Assembly: GCA_019828595.1 (NCBI GenBank) | Contig: JAHQRK010000021.1 | Coordinates: 992,001 to 1,056,000 of the forward strand | DNA: 64,000 bases | From: Aphanomyces cochlioides | Taxonomy: Eukaryota > Oomycota > Saprolegniomycetes > Saprolegniales > Verrucalvaceae | Direction: 5' to 3' | Shown: positions 33,634 to 44,059 of the stretch, piece after piece | How positions within the stretch are numbered: position 1 is the stretch's first letter | How the letters are laid out: every line of letters begins with the position of its first letter | Notes under the pieces: model-generated | The model's input: the letters and a program-made list of their open reading frames with translations, nothing else | Told to the model about the DNA's origin: nothing | Databases searched by the model: none | Program-made: the position numbers and the translations under genes

Positions 33634-34311
33634 GGTCGTGTGCCTGTGTAGTCCTTATGACCAACATGCATGTTTGTGGCCATAGACTTTTTTATACCTG
33701 GAAATTTAGATATTAGCTAGATGTATAATCGTATTTGTCTACCCGAAAAAATCAATTTGAGATCTTCGCCATATTGATCTGGACGATGGCCATTTTGGTC
33801 CTTGTACAAACTCTTCAACGAACTACGATATCCACTGAGGGTCCCAGAAGTGATTTTTGGTTTGTTTTAAATACTCCATTCTATGAATTCCAAAAAGTTG
33901 TTGTAAGAAAAAACGGAGAGATTGATTGTTGTTTCGTCTTTCGACTCGTTGCATGGTTTAAGCAGGCTGGTCCTGCCAGTAAGACGACATCATTTTTTGA
34001 TTTGGTTTACCCCTGATGTATACTTCACCCTAGACTCTTGTCTTCAATCGTAATTCCACGTCGTTCATCTTCCATCCTAGAGTAAAGAGGGAAATGATCC
34101 ATATAAATTAAGATTTTGCCAATTTAATTGGTTCACATTTCCACAGATAAATTATTCTGTGCGTTCTCGGCCAGTCACATTTCCTTCGTATATATTTTAT
34201 TTCATACAAAGATTACGATATTTTTTATTCGTCCCAATGGAAATTATTTTCATTATTCTGAAAATCTCAGGACAGATTTTCTGTAATTTTGGAGAGTGCA
34301 ACGTTAAGAAC

Positions 34312-34709
34312 ATTCACCCGGCAGCACCGATGAACCTGAGGTCGTCCGTCACCTGCCAGCTACGAACAAAGTCCAATCCAACTCCTTTGGCTTCACGTGG
34401 TCCACCCTGAAGGCAAATTTTGAAGCAGATTTAGCCAATACGACTGTGTCGATCTCTCATCTGCAGTCGGCCATGGAAGAAATCTATAAACAAGTGGCGT
34501 CAGCTCAGTTTGAGCAAAAAGAAATACTCTCACTGCGCAAACAAAACCAATTATTGCAGGAGCAGTTGGAGACTGCAGAAACCGCGAATTTGGCTCTCAA
34601 ACTCGAAAACGAAGCGTACCATGTCATGATTAATACTTCAAGCTATGTTAATCCCATCAATTCGGGTTGTGTTCACTCAAGCATGTCAATCCACGTAGAC
34701 GACATGTAA
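34312..34709 (+). CDS. Coiled-coil fragment, unknown
   Basis: An open frame of about 132 codons follows an in-frame stop. The first ATG is at 34473 (MEEIYKQVASAQ). Residues in the middle form a clear heptad pattern (ILSLRKQNQLLQEQLETAE, then NLALKLENEAY). No domain is recognised. It is likely part of a mobile element, because a pogo relic on the same strand begins a few hundred bases further on and Crypton copy A ends just before it. A host gene is possible but unsupported. Confidence 0.3.
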
Positions 34710-35079
34710 TAAAAATTAGAGACTAAAGTTAGTAACAAAGAGCTCCTCAACCCTATGCGTATTTTGTTCAGAAGAAAGCGTGGATGGACGCTGATGGGTA
34801 GAAATATTTCTTGTCTGATTTCATGAGGTACTAATTAGACATTAGAGCGTTTCAGAAAGTCGTGAAAGTGGATTTACTTCGAAATTCGATGGAGTCGGGA
34901 AGTCACGACTTGAAAGTTGTGAATTTCATTTTCCCAACTGACTTTGACAAGCCAAGTCGTCAAAAGCTTGTGGTTTCACCGATCGGCGTCACGAACAAGA
35001 CGCAAGTTGTATGGCCCAATAAATGGATGAAAATATTTTAAAGGAGGTAGTTTGCATTGGTCCATACGAGTCGGACCAC

Positions 35080-35133
35080 GGAAATGTCCAGGCGGCGTGC
35101 GCGGCGTCTGCTCCACGCCGCCTGGACATTTCC
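35080..35133. repeat. Perfect 19-bp inverted repeat with 16-nt loop
   Basis: The left arm GGAAATGTCCAGGCGGCGT (35080-35098) is exactly complementary to 35115-35133. The loop is G+C-rich. It sits upstream of the pogo-like coding relic and stands out from its A+T-rich surroundings. Confidence 0.85.
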
Positions 35134-35189
35134 ATGTAAAACTGGTCAGGCACATGGCAAAGTTCAATATCCATCCACCTTGAATATCC

Positions 35190-35560
35190 GGATAGTATTC
35201 GAAGTGCACGTGTTTATGTCGTCGAAGTAAAGTCTGGGATTTGGATCAAAAACAAAAACGGAGCTATATGTACACTATTTAGATCTGAAGTGCGAGGTCC
35301 AACACTATTTGTTCTTGACAATTTCGCTGCTCATGTGAGTGATCAAAGTTACTCTATTGTGGAGGAGGAGCTGAGTTCATACCTTTGTCCTCTCCCCAAG
35401 AATTGCAAATCAGTATTGCAACCTCAATACTGGGCGTGATGGGTCCTTTCAAAAGTGTGTTGCGCCGAATGTGGCTTGCTGAGACGACCACTTAGCGAAC
35501 AGCCAAAGAAAAGGGCGATTGCAGCTTGGGAGGCAATCACTAGAGGGTTTTCGTGACCAC
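35190..35560 (+). pseudogene. pogo/Tigger-like DDE transposase relic
   Basis: The frame around 35195-35440 gives VYVVEVKSGIWIKNKNGAI followed by GPTLFVLDNFAAHVSDQ, the second catalytic Asp block of the DDE_1 (pogo, CENP-B-related) family. It then gives LCPLPKNCKSVLQP, the family's 'PPN..S.LQP' segment. A frameshift follows LQP: 'tgggcgtgatgggtcctttcaaaagtgtg' restores VGVMGPFKSV in another frame. Upstream parts could not be assembled. This is a dead fragment; no terminal repeats were identified. Confidence 0.6.
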
Positions 35561-35748
35561 TTTTGATTTGATATTCATTCTCGTACTTTTATCCGACGGA
35601 TTCCGGATGCTGACAGCAGCTACCCGACTGGTGGCGACTAAATTCACCGACAAGTCCTAAACTGTATACAAAATTCTAGATAGAAAAGTTCAGTGCAAAC
35701 AGCCACAAAGTTCCCGACACGAGTCGGTAGATCTGTCGTTTCGTTTCA

Positions 35749-37779
35749 TTGGAGGAAATTAGACGATTTGAGCTGCTCTCACACAAAAACGAAAGTTCCT
35801 TCATGACCAGAAGAGCCACAAGAGCGCTGCAGGTCCGAACGACGACTATCGAGGATCTGCGTGCCAATCGAATATCAGACGCGACCAAAAAGAACTACAA
35901 GAGCGCTTTGAACCAGGTAAAGAAGTGGATTCAGTCATTCGGGTCACCAGGCATGCTTGACGACCATGAAGACATCAAACTTATTGACTTTCAACTATTC
36001 AAATTTCCTTCAATTCATCGAATAAATCATTCAATATACAGACAACAAAGCAGGAACAATTTCCAATTACCTATTAGCAATTAAAGATCTCTACAAACGT
36101 AAGCGAATTCCACTCCCAGAAGATTATGACATCGACATGAGAGAGCTCTTTCAAGGTATATATAGTCTAGTAAAATCCTCGAGCAAAACTATCGTAGGTA
36201 TTCGACGAGAGCATGCATCAAACAATGCGTCTGGCGCTCTAAAAAAAATCGGGAAAACGCCCTCTGGGATATTCAGTTTACGTTGGCTTGTGCAAGCATT
36301 CGTTGCTTTTGAATAATGGTGTCTTTTGCCATCTTTTCTTGGTCCTTACCTGGAATCTCATGTGTCGGCCGAACACCACTCAGGCATTGCGGTTCGAACA
36401 ATTCAGCATCGAGGAAGACGCCATTGGGGTGACTTATTATAAAAGCAAAACAGATCAACAAGGTCTGAAGCGGCGCGACCCAAAACATGTATATTCCAAT
36501 CCTTTCCAGCCAGAAACTTGTGTTTTCCTTGCCCTTGGTGTCTATTTTGCATGTAACACACACTTTATCACCGAGAAACTCTTTCCTGGCAATGACCAGC
36601 GCAACCGATTTGGTAAATGCCTCTCTAGACTTATCAAAGAAGCGAATTTTGTTTGCGACAGGATAGGAACGCACTCAATCCGTAAGGGTGTTGCAACTTT
36701 GCTTGTAGTGGAAGCACCGCGGGCCCTTCAATCGTCAGCGTTTGTCTACGCTGTGGGTGGACCCTTGGCCATGTTCTGGAACGCTATATGCACTATGAGC
36801 GCGCTGGTGATCAATTCTTGGGACGAGTTGTTGCGGGTTTGCCCATGAACTCAAGTGAATTTGCCGTCTTACCACCCCATTTGTCGATTTGGACAATTCT
36901 TTTATTATGCAAGGCCTATCAATTGTGTTTCCTCAACTCTCGAAGAAATCCAGCATGGTTGGTGTACTCGGGCTCTGTTTAAGTTCACTTGTGTACCACA
37001 AACGTTATCTCCAATATGAACTACATCATACACATCAATTACTCTCAACTATATTGTTTGTCGACAGATGTATGATGGAAAAATTGGAGAGCCTGGTTGT
37101 CACCTCATCAAAACTACTACCAACAGGAGTCCCCCCTCTTGTTCAAATTTTCAGTCATTTGGAGCTAAATCATTCAGCCATCAGTGGAATTCCAAACGAA
37201 ATACTTGCTCGTATTGACCGTTTGATTGAAGCCAGAGATTTCTCAACAGGAATAATTACTCGACAAGTGTTGCAGGACGAGTTAGCGCAGGCACTTTCAA
37301 AGATTCGCACGACCCCTTCGGAGAATGTAGAGCCTTTAGAACCATTGTCTGATGCCTCACCGTGGCGTTTGTTTAGCTGGGGAGGCAAGCTGCGCAAACT
37401 ACCGCACGATTTTGTGTTCCCCTCTGTGGATATTGCTGCAGCATGGCGTTTATGGTGGCTAGACAACGTGTCGGTGAAGCATCCACCTTACAGATCCGTC
37501 TCACCCTTTGATTTGTCATCGACAAAGGAGAAAAAGGTATTCTCCGACTGGAAAGGAGCCATGTGCCATCTTGAGAGTCAATACGTGTCACTGCCTGGGA
37601 GATCCATACCACAAAATCCATCGTCTATTCAAGTTGTTGAGATGTTTCATGTTGTGATTCCATACCTTGAACAGGTCTGCGGCGCTGGAGGTGGCAGCAG
37701 GCAGCGTCGACTTGGCCAAATCAAGCTTGTCTCTGTTGTCAAACAGTTGAGAAATGCGAGAAAGCGTTCAATTGAATAA
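35749..37779 (+). pseudogene. Crypton recombinase copy B, frameshifted
   Basis: An N-terminal SAM-like segment (35749-35990) is followed after a frame change by TISNYLLAIKDLYKRKRIPLP and a 42-bp intron (36156-36197) at the same phase-1 site as in copy A. The catalytic part contains LTWNLMCRPNTTQALRF (Arg), GTHSIRKGVATLL (HxxR, near 36670) and LERYMHYERAGDQFLGR (Tyr, near 36790, in another frame). The C-terminal part (to 37779) has DFVFPSVDIAAAWRLWWLD and ends in a basic tail (NARKRSIE). At least three frame changes inactivate it. It is the best guide for reading copy A. Confidence 0.75.
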
Positions 37780-38667
37780 TAATATGAATATTATCCAATC
37801 GTAAGGCACTAGTCCCAAAGCTGACGTCTGTCGGGTAAAACCTCATTACAATACAGATGAAAAACCTTTGACAGATAATTTGTCTCCAAAACTTTATCTC
37901 AAAAGTGACTGGAAATCAAGAACTTTTGATATCGAAGGCCGGGAAATCAAAAGCTGTTGAGTTCGGATAGTTCTCTGTATATATGATGAAGAACTGTTCA
38001 TTTGCAATTGCACTATGCATCGTGAAGTCGAAGACATTCCCGATGAGACTTCGTCGCTCCTCAAACGGCGAAGCGGCATCGCTTCGAAAGTCCGGTACAC
38101 CAAGTCAAGCTTTTGCTTGACGCAATCAGCGCTGGACTTACTGTAAAAAGAGAGCGCGAGGCAAATCTCACAAGGTTGAAGGAAAAACGCTTGCAATTCG
38201 AATAAGACCAAGCGGCGATTCAGCAGCAGCTGCATGCAGAAATCAGTGCATGATGTTCGCTTTGATGCAGGCACTAGCCATTAAATACAAATTGTATTTA
38301 ATTAATATTTTTATAATACTAGTATATAATTATATAAAATATATAGAAATTTATTATGAATAATGTATGTGAGATTCAATTTTCAAATTTATTATAGATT
38401 ATTTTAATTAGCTCAAAACTGGTATTTTTTAAATAAAAATCAATCTGCTTCCAAGTATTCGGCGAGAGATGGAGCCTTGAGTCCGAAGTATATCGAGATG
38501 TGGTTGCCTTGCTGCTGCAGACAAGTATGTCAATTCGTCAAAAGTGTAGCAACAAGCCACATCTTCCCAATTGGAGAGAACCTTCATCTTCTTGTTCCAT
38601 TCAACAAATGCCCACTTGCTCTTCACCAAATTAAAGCCCCATTAGACTGATTCCCTCACAGAACTCA
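37780..38667. other. A+T-rich spacer with unrecognised coding scraps
   Basis: 38280-38440 is strongly A+T-rich. A plus-strand stretch near 38130-38210 reads REREANLTRLKEKRLQFE and then stops, coiled-coil-like and probably transposon-derived. A minus-strand frame at 38429-38629 (VKSKWAFVEWNKKMK) is unrecognised. Confidence 0.3.
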
Positions 38668-39060
38668 TTGCACATTGAATTGGGCTTCAGATGTTCCTGG
38701 AGGAGCGTGGGTGAAAGGACTAGACAGACATTGGCATCAACCGTAGGCAGGATCCCCGTAGATGCAATACTTGCTGAGCTCGCAATTGTTCATCATTCGA
38801 TCCAGCACTCTGTAACATTTTCCAATTCTCCCTGGGCTTCGCCGATCGTCATCGTCTTGAAGAAGGGAGGCTCCAACATTAGGCTGCGCGTCATAGATAG
38901 AATTGTCGAGTCATGTCGCCGGCCTTCTACAGGGCCGTACATACTCATAATAAGTCCATCGGGTGGTTATTGCTTGACAATTCATACAGTGGCGTCGCGG
39001 ATGTCCATTTTAGACGGATCGTTGAAGATTTTCATGCGGTGACGCGTCAATTCGAGCACT
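38668..39060 (+). pseudogene. Ty3/Gypsy reverse-transcriptase scrap
   Basis: The frame from 38668 contains NSPWASPIVIVLKKGGSNIRLRVIDR, which corresponds to the start of the Gypsy RT domain (SPWASP..lV.KKdG..R..iDYR). The motif should continue with the invariant D-Y-R, here blurred to VIDRIVE. Beyond this the similarity fades and the frame is lost at 39042. No LTRs, integrase or gag were found nearby. Confidence 0.55.
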
Positions 39061-39116
39061 TGGTCGACTGATGTACTGCCTCATTCATCCTTGATAAATA
39101 TTTGGCTGCACAAGTC

Positions 39117-39584
39117 TCATCTAAACAATCTCAGCGTCCTCTTCGTCACTTCCTGACCAGGGCAATTCGCTCTGTCTATAAAGCCAATGCAGGTTCTCAA
39201 GCCGCATAAGCCAGACTTACGACAGATAGCAGTAGCGTAGCGAGCCGCTCGGGTTTCGAAGAGCGATTCATTGAAGTAAATGAGGTCAATGAATCTGCTG
39301 TAGATAGTTTCAATCACCGCACGCAGTATTCGACAAACAGACGAGACAGCTCGACCAAATGAAATTGCCAGTGGAAATAGCCTTGATGGCTCAACCAAAC
39401 GCGCGCACATGATAACCAAGGACTCTATAGCATTGGCATGGTCATTACAATCCACGCAGGCATACCCAATTTCACGGTGAGGAGCTGCATTGAGGTATTG
39501 TGAATCGAAACCGTGCGCGAGCCGTCCCATCGTCCATGCGTCGGTCGAATGCATTGTTAAAGTTGACGACAGGCCGGGCGGCAC
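39117..39584 (-). pseudogene. Harbinger transposase N-terminal relic
   Basis: The frame includes AIESLVIMCARLVEPSRLFPLAISFGR and CRKSGL...RTCIGFIDRAN, the latter the first-Asp block of a Harbinger DDE_Tnp_4 enzyme. It aligns with the relic at 46862-47488 (FGRSREALSEI, CCIGFIDGTVRG). The Gly after Asp is replaced by Arg, and the remaining catalytic region is missing. This subgroup is distinct from the transposase at 29588. Confidence 0.55.
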
Positions 39585-39812
39585 GAAATCGAACGATGTT
39601 TAGGGCGAGCAGCAACTCCATGATATGGAGAAACTCATCAATATCCCCATGGTAGGTTGCAAGCCGAAGAGATCATTCTCGATCTTTCACGCAAGTCCTC
39701 AAGCGGAATGTCATGTGTCGTACGTGAAGGACCCATCATTGTCAACGATGAAGACATAAAGTTGCGGCTCACTGTGAATGAAATCAAGATCAACCAAGAT
39801 CAAGGACAGAGC

Positions 39813-39883
39813 GATCGTGTAGCTCATTGGTAGAGCGCAGGGCTCATTGCCCTGAGAAACTGGTTCGATTCCAGTCGAGATCA
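39813..39883 (+). tRNA. tRNA-Met (anticodon CAT), first unit of a tandem array
   Basis: A 71-nt cloverleaf can be drawn. The acceptor GATCGTG pairs with CGAGATC with one mismatch and one G-U. The D arm is GCTC-ATTGGTA-GAGC. The anticodon stem CAGGG/CCCTG carries the loop CTCATTG, with T33 and anticodon CAT. The T arm ACTGG/CCAGT carries the loop TTCGATT. The B box GGTTCGATTCC is perfect. The acceptor mismatch leaves some doubt about function; a tRNA-derived repeat (SINE-like) is the alternative. Confidence 0.65.
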
Positions 39884-40044
39884 TGGTGTGTTTTCGAACT
39901 CTCATACATTCAAGATAACCAACCACCTTGCACAATCAGCAAGCAGTATTGTGAACAAGACTTAGCGTTAACACCTGCGACTTGGCTTCAACCCTTTGGT
40001 GCCACCAATATGACCAATATATTCAGCGCGCAAGACACAAACCT

Positions 40045-40115
40045 GATCGTGTAGCTCATTGGCAAAGCACAGGGATTGTTACCCTGAGAAACTGGTTCGA
40101 TTCCAGTCTCGATCA
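40045..40115 (+). tRNA. tRNA-like unit 2 (anticodon TGT, probably decaying)
   Basis: Second unit, 232 bp after the first. The anticodon stem CAGGG/CCCTG is intact with loop ATTGTTA, giving anticodon TGT (Thr by position). The D stem has a mismatch (GCTC versus AAGC) and the acceptor one mismatch. The B box is perfect. The change of anticodon relative to unit 1 more likely reflects drift than a working tRNA-Thr. Confidence 0.45.
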
Positions 40116-40282
40116 CATTATGTTGGATTTACGAACTCTCAAGCATTTCAGACAACCGTTTGGCTTGCACAATCGACGAACAAGGATGAAAAGAAGACGA
40201 AGCGTTAGCATGTGCGACTAGGCTTCAACCCCTTGATGAAGATCAGTATGAGCAATATATACGACACACAAGACACAAAGTA

Positions 40283-40353
40283 GATCGTGTAGCTCATTGG
40301 TAGAGCGCAGGGTATGTCACCCTGGGAAACTGGTTAGATTCCAGTCATGATCA
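40283..40353 (+). pseudogene. tRNA pseudogene, unit 3
   Basis: Same array, 238 bp after unit 2. The anticodon loop TATGTCA lacks the universal T33, and the B box is mutated (GGTTAGATTCC). The stems are otherwise largely kept. Confidence 0.55.
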
Positions 40354-40541
40354 AGGTATGTTGGATTTACACTGTATTTAATCTCAATCATTCAAAACGA
40401 CTGTCTACCTTGCACACTATCTGTCTTGCACAACGACAAGCAGCCATTCGAACAAGATGAAGTGATAGACGTGCGATTTGATTTCAACCGCTGGGTATTC
40501 GTCAGTATGGCCAATGTGGATGGCGCAGAAGACACAAAGCC

Positions 40542-40605
40542 GGTCGTGTAGCTCGTTCGTAGAGCGCATTACCCTGAGAAACTGGTTCTATTCCAGTCGA
40601 GACCA
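40542..40605 (+). pseudogene. tRNA pseudogene, unit 4 (anticodon arm deleted)
   Basis: Fourth unit, 259 bp after unit 3. The 5' half of the anticodon stem and part of the loop are missing (GCGCATTACCCTG). The B box is mutated (GGTTCTATTCC). The spacer before it still shares 'ttcaacc' and 'agacacaaag' with the earlier spacers. Confidence 0.6.
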
Positions 40606-40752
40606 AGGAACATTGAATTTGCTTGCTGTGGAAACAAGTCGACTACCATGAGAGGCCGCAAGATACAACCAGAAGACACTCTGGCATGTGCGATAGCACC
40701 TGATAGTCGGATATTAAGGTATAATCTCACAACTTGTTTGATTTGCTTTATC

Positions 40753-42780
40753 TTACTCACTACGAGTGTCAAGGACATCTTGAGTATAGGCAGGCGAGGG
40801 GTCAAGGATGGCTCTTGCAGCAAGAAGCCGTCGATGCGTGACAATTTTACCATTGAGCTTTCCTGTTCGATGAAGCAATCGCATCATCTTGAGAACAGCG
40901 TTTGCTCCTTTCGACTTCGATCCATGTTGACTCAAAAACGCCAACACCCGCTCGTCGACAAGCAAACCCAACGTCATAACGTCGTCTCGATATGCGGAGG
41001 CTTTGTCATCGAGCTTAAATCCACTGTCAAGAAACAACTTCAAATACGCAACAAGCAACTTTGAATCCGATCGTTTCTGCTTGTTGACGCATTTGACCCA
41101 CGATCGTGGCTCTGACGTGTACCATTCATACCAGATTGCTCTGAGAGGAACATTAGAGGCTTTTCGTCGGCATTTGGGGGGAAACTGTGGATCACTTGCA
41201 GGAATTGTTGCAACAACAGGTCTTGCCTGGCACTCAGCAATTTGCTCAGTTGTCGACTTTTGCGCATCAAGCTTTGCTTCCATCGCATCCAAACGCTCGT
41301 CCTGGCGCTTGGCTTGCTCAATAAAGTGGTTAATGACAGATGCTTGGTGTCTAATCATCTTGCGCTCATCTGACTCATTGGCTTGCTCGCATTGAACGCT
41401 TTCAACAGGAAGGATCATTGCCGCAGCCAAATGAACTGACCATGAGAGCAGCTGCGGTATGGTACATCCAGCCTGTTCCAAGCACGATTCGAGACGCACC
41501 ACCGCTGGGCTGTTGGGGCTCAATTCTTTAAACAGTGGAAATTGTAGGATCAAGTAAGCTATCAATATGTCCAGCACATTTCCGTCGATGTTGTATTTTC
41601 TTGACTCGAGCCCAGAGCAGGACGCAAAGACAAGCCTTTGCACTTGTTGAATTTTCAGTCTTGTCGAAGTGTCAAATGACGACAAGTCTGCTAAGCGGAC
41701 ACGATGAAATGGAGATTGGCCGCTAAGGACTTTCGCCACCTTATGATCTTCTTTGAGGGTATTGAAGACATATCCAAACCCTTTGTTTGTGGTGCTGACG
41801 TTCCACGCGCCGCGATCAAAGATCCACCGAGCCGTCAAATGCTCCGAGCCATTCGCAAACTGGGCTCCACCGCGTCGAAACGAATGTGACGACAAATGGA
41901 CTTCAACACCAGCTGGCTTCGCAACGCGATCGAGTAAACGATTTACATGAGAGTGTAGTGTAGAGTGGAGCGTGATTTTAGAGTTGCAAGAGGATGTGTC
42001 GGGTAATTTGGGTTGAACATCCATGTCAGGTGCATCCAACAAATCAATCAAAGGGGAATCATTGTTGAGATCAGCATTCGTTCGTGACACAGCGGGTGGC
42101 AAGTTGTCGAGCAGATCGGCACATGGAGCAATTTGGGTTGACAATGCTACAGCCATAGTAAACAGAGGGCACGTCAAGGGTTCAGAATCGGGAAACAGAG
42201 ACAAGACTTGCACCTCGCTCGTTTTTAGACGGATGAGGCGCACAAAGAACACTCTGCCTGCGTCAATCGAAACATTTCCTTTTCGAACAAAGGATAAATC
42301 TGACGCACGTCCAAACATGTACCACATCACACAAAAGCGATGCAGATGACGTACCATACAACATAAGTCATACTTGGAGCACGCAGGTGCCTTTTTCACA
42401 AACCCACCTTCCTCTCTTTTGAGACAAAAGTTCTCTAAGGTTCTACCCATTTTGAGAAGTCGAGTTTCCAATACATGTCGTAGCAAAGGGAACTGGTCTA
42501 AAAGCCAGTGTTTCACTTGTCTGTAGTACTGCATACATGAATGTCTTGTCAATGGCTGGCCAGCAGAGCCTTCGCTGAACGCAAGGAACATGCCAAATTT
42601 GTCCATGACGGATACAAAACATTTTTCGGTGGCGTCTTTTTGAATACATTGCTTGACATAATCAAGCATAACATTTTCCGCTTTGAGGAACCTGGCGAAA
42701 GCGTTGACTGCCGTCTTCCTTGCTCGCTTTGTATTCCCAGATTGCACATCGTCCAAAACCCATTGAGGTGTGCAGTGCAA
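40753..42780 (-). CDS. Crypton tyrosine recombinase, uninterrupted frame (copy C, 638-675 aa)
   Basis: A single long frame without stops carries the tyrosine-recombinase residues. Counting from 42780 these are Arg158 (YMFGRASDLSF), the HxxR motif His299/Arg302 (SHSFRRGGAQ), Trp326 and the likely nucleophile Tyr337 (GFGYVFNTLKEDH). The N-terminal part is the usual helical SAM-like domain (NTKRARKTAVNAFARFLK). A C-terminal region of about 180 residues with a coiled coil (HFIEQAKRQDERLDAMEAKL) and basic patches probably binds DNA. The first in-frame ATG is at 42669, but conserved sequence reaches at least 42780, where the codon is TTG, so an upstream exon probably supplies the start. It differs greatly from copies A and B and belongs to another Crypton lineage. 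It may still be active. Confidence 0.75.
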   Translation of the reverse strand: MHCTPQWVLDDVQSGNTKRARKTAVNAFARFLKAENVMLDYVKQCIQKDATEKCFVSVMDKFGMFLAFSEGSAGQPLTRHSCMQYYRQVKHWLLDQFPLLRHVLETRLLKMGRTLENFCLKREEGGFVKKAPACSKYDLCCMVRHLHRFCVMWYMFGRASDLSFVRKGNVSIDAGRVFFVRLIRLKTSEVQVLSLFPDSEPLTCPLFTMAVALSTQIAPCADLLDNLPPAVSRTNADLNNDSPLIDLLDAPDMDVQPKLPDTSSCNSKITLHSTLHSHVNRLLDRVAKPAGVEVHLSSHSFRRGGAQFANGSEHLTARWIFDRGAWNVSTTNKGFGYVFNTLKEDHKVAKVLSGQSPFHRVRLADLSSFDTSTRLKIQQVQRLVFASCSGLESRKYNIDGNVLDILIAYLILQFPLFKELSPNSPAVVRLESCLEQAGCTIPQLLSWSVHLAAAMILPVESVQCEQANESDERKMIRHQASVINHFIEQAKRQDERLDAMEAKLDAQKSTTEQIAECQARPVVATIPASDPQFPPKCRRKASNVPLRAIWYEWYTSEPRSWVKCVNKQKRSDSKLLVAYLKLFLDSGFKLDDKASAYRDDVMTLGLLVDERVLAFLSQHGSKSKGANAVLKMMRLLHRTGKLNGKIVTHRRLLAARAILDPSPAYTQDVLDTRSE

Positions 42781-43989
42781 GAAGAATGCCTGTACCCCCC
42801 CTGACCAATAGAAATCAAAATACCTTGCAGTCTATATACTCGCGTCAAATAATTATAATATATACAGACAGTATATTTTCGATAGGATATTTAAATAAAT
42901 TCAAGCAATCTGCGTCAATAAAATATGACAAGAAATCTTGTCACAATCTATAAAGCATCGTATAACGATTCTGAACCAGTGAATGTTTATAGACTCGAAC
43001 CATGAAAACCAGCTTGCGCCGGTAGTGGGTCGACGGTAGTGAGTCGACGTAAGGTCGAAACAAACAATACTACGTGTGCCAATAATCATGGTTATGCTAC
43101 TATTTAGCTAAGAATAGGAATGAAGTGATATCAATAGTCAATTTTTTCTGATCTTCTCGCCGTATTCGCCTCTGACAAGAATAATCGATGGATCCAAAAT
43201 TATTTACGTAGTTCAATGTAGTTCATGGAGATTATATCTTTGTTGAATATGTGGAATGTTGAGAAGAAAATGCTGTACGAGCTCTTGTGTAGGACAATTG
43301 TTCCACAGTGAACCCAAAGGAAGGCTTTTTGTTGTAATGGATAACTACACTTCTTTGTTAAATTTTAAATCATTCTACAACAGAGTATCCTCCCTATTTT
43401 CAAGCTGTGGTAAATCTAGAGCGTTTCATCCGAGTTTGGACTTTTCAGTCAAAGTTTCAATCAATTTGGAATTTCCATTATATCTTCTCTTTGAACTTTA
43501 AACTGCCAACACCGAAGGCCTACTTCTATATACTTCGAAGTACCTCTTAGAAATATCATATGTAATTAAAAAGGCAACTGACGTCGCCCATGCTTCTTTT
43601 CTTACTGGGCACCACGACTGACTTAAATGCATACACGTTTTATATTCGTTAGCTGTTAAGACAGGGCAGAACGGTAGCTGAAGGGGAACCATTCATTAAG
43701 GACAACATCAAGTCAAGTTTATTATGACGCAAAGGATAAAAAGTTTCCATCTGTAGGAAGATATACTACTCGGTAAAAGGCTGGTATGTCCGGATAACGC
43801 CATCGTCGGACGATGTCGAAATATTTCTTTGATATCTATTAGACTTGTATTTTGTAAAGACATACACATATTTTTTCAAAACCTCCGACTTTGTAGGTCG
43901 GAAGCCCCAACTCACCCTACTTACCTAACCCTAATAAGTTCTATTGGGCAAATAGTGTTATCATTCAAATTCTCATTGGTGTACTGGAC
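42781..43989. other. Spacer without supported genes
   Basis: A+T-rich, 1.2 kb. Short frames at 43256-43501 (plus) and 43498-43692 (minus) show no motif. The stretch 43725-43830 (DAKDKKFPSVGRY-like reading) might be an eroded transposon segment. Confidence 0.35.
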
Positions 43990-44059
43990 ATATGACGAAG
44001 TTGATTGGACAAAATGTATCATAATGAAAGAATAACTGGTCGGAGTTTTGATGATATTC

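Larger units (their letters stand above)
28955..34010 (-). mobile_element. Crypton (tyrosine-recombinase transposon) copy A, decayed and nested
   Basis: Reading from 34010 downwards, pieces of a Crypton recombinase appear in the same order as in copy B at 35749-37779. They are an N-terminal segment (FLEFIEW, LKSLYK, YGEDLKLIFSG), a 45-bp intron (33742-33698), MTWNLMCRSQST with the catalytic Arg near 33510, LRFDHISREGDAIGISFF near 32475, RYFRYEAAGDQL with the catalytic Tyr near 31970, and the C-terminal GFLFPSVDLFTVWKLWWLG near 29100. Stops and frame changes make it inactive. Three later events split it: the Harbinger at 29416-31705, the MITE at 32480-33022 and the 145-bp tandem repeats at 33054-33633. 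Cryptons move through a tyrosine recombinase rather than a DDE enzyme. Confidence 0.75.

Noticed and set aside
39711..40221. Short frames through the tRNA array
   Set aside because: They are chance frames in tRNA units and spacers; the cloverleaf features explain the conservation.
42549..42848. Minus-strand frame MTRVYRLQG... as the missing 5' exon of Crypton copy C
   Set aside because: It runs in a different frame over the recombinase coding region. An in-frame TGA upstream of 42780 shows the true start must come from splicing, but no donor could be fixed.
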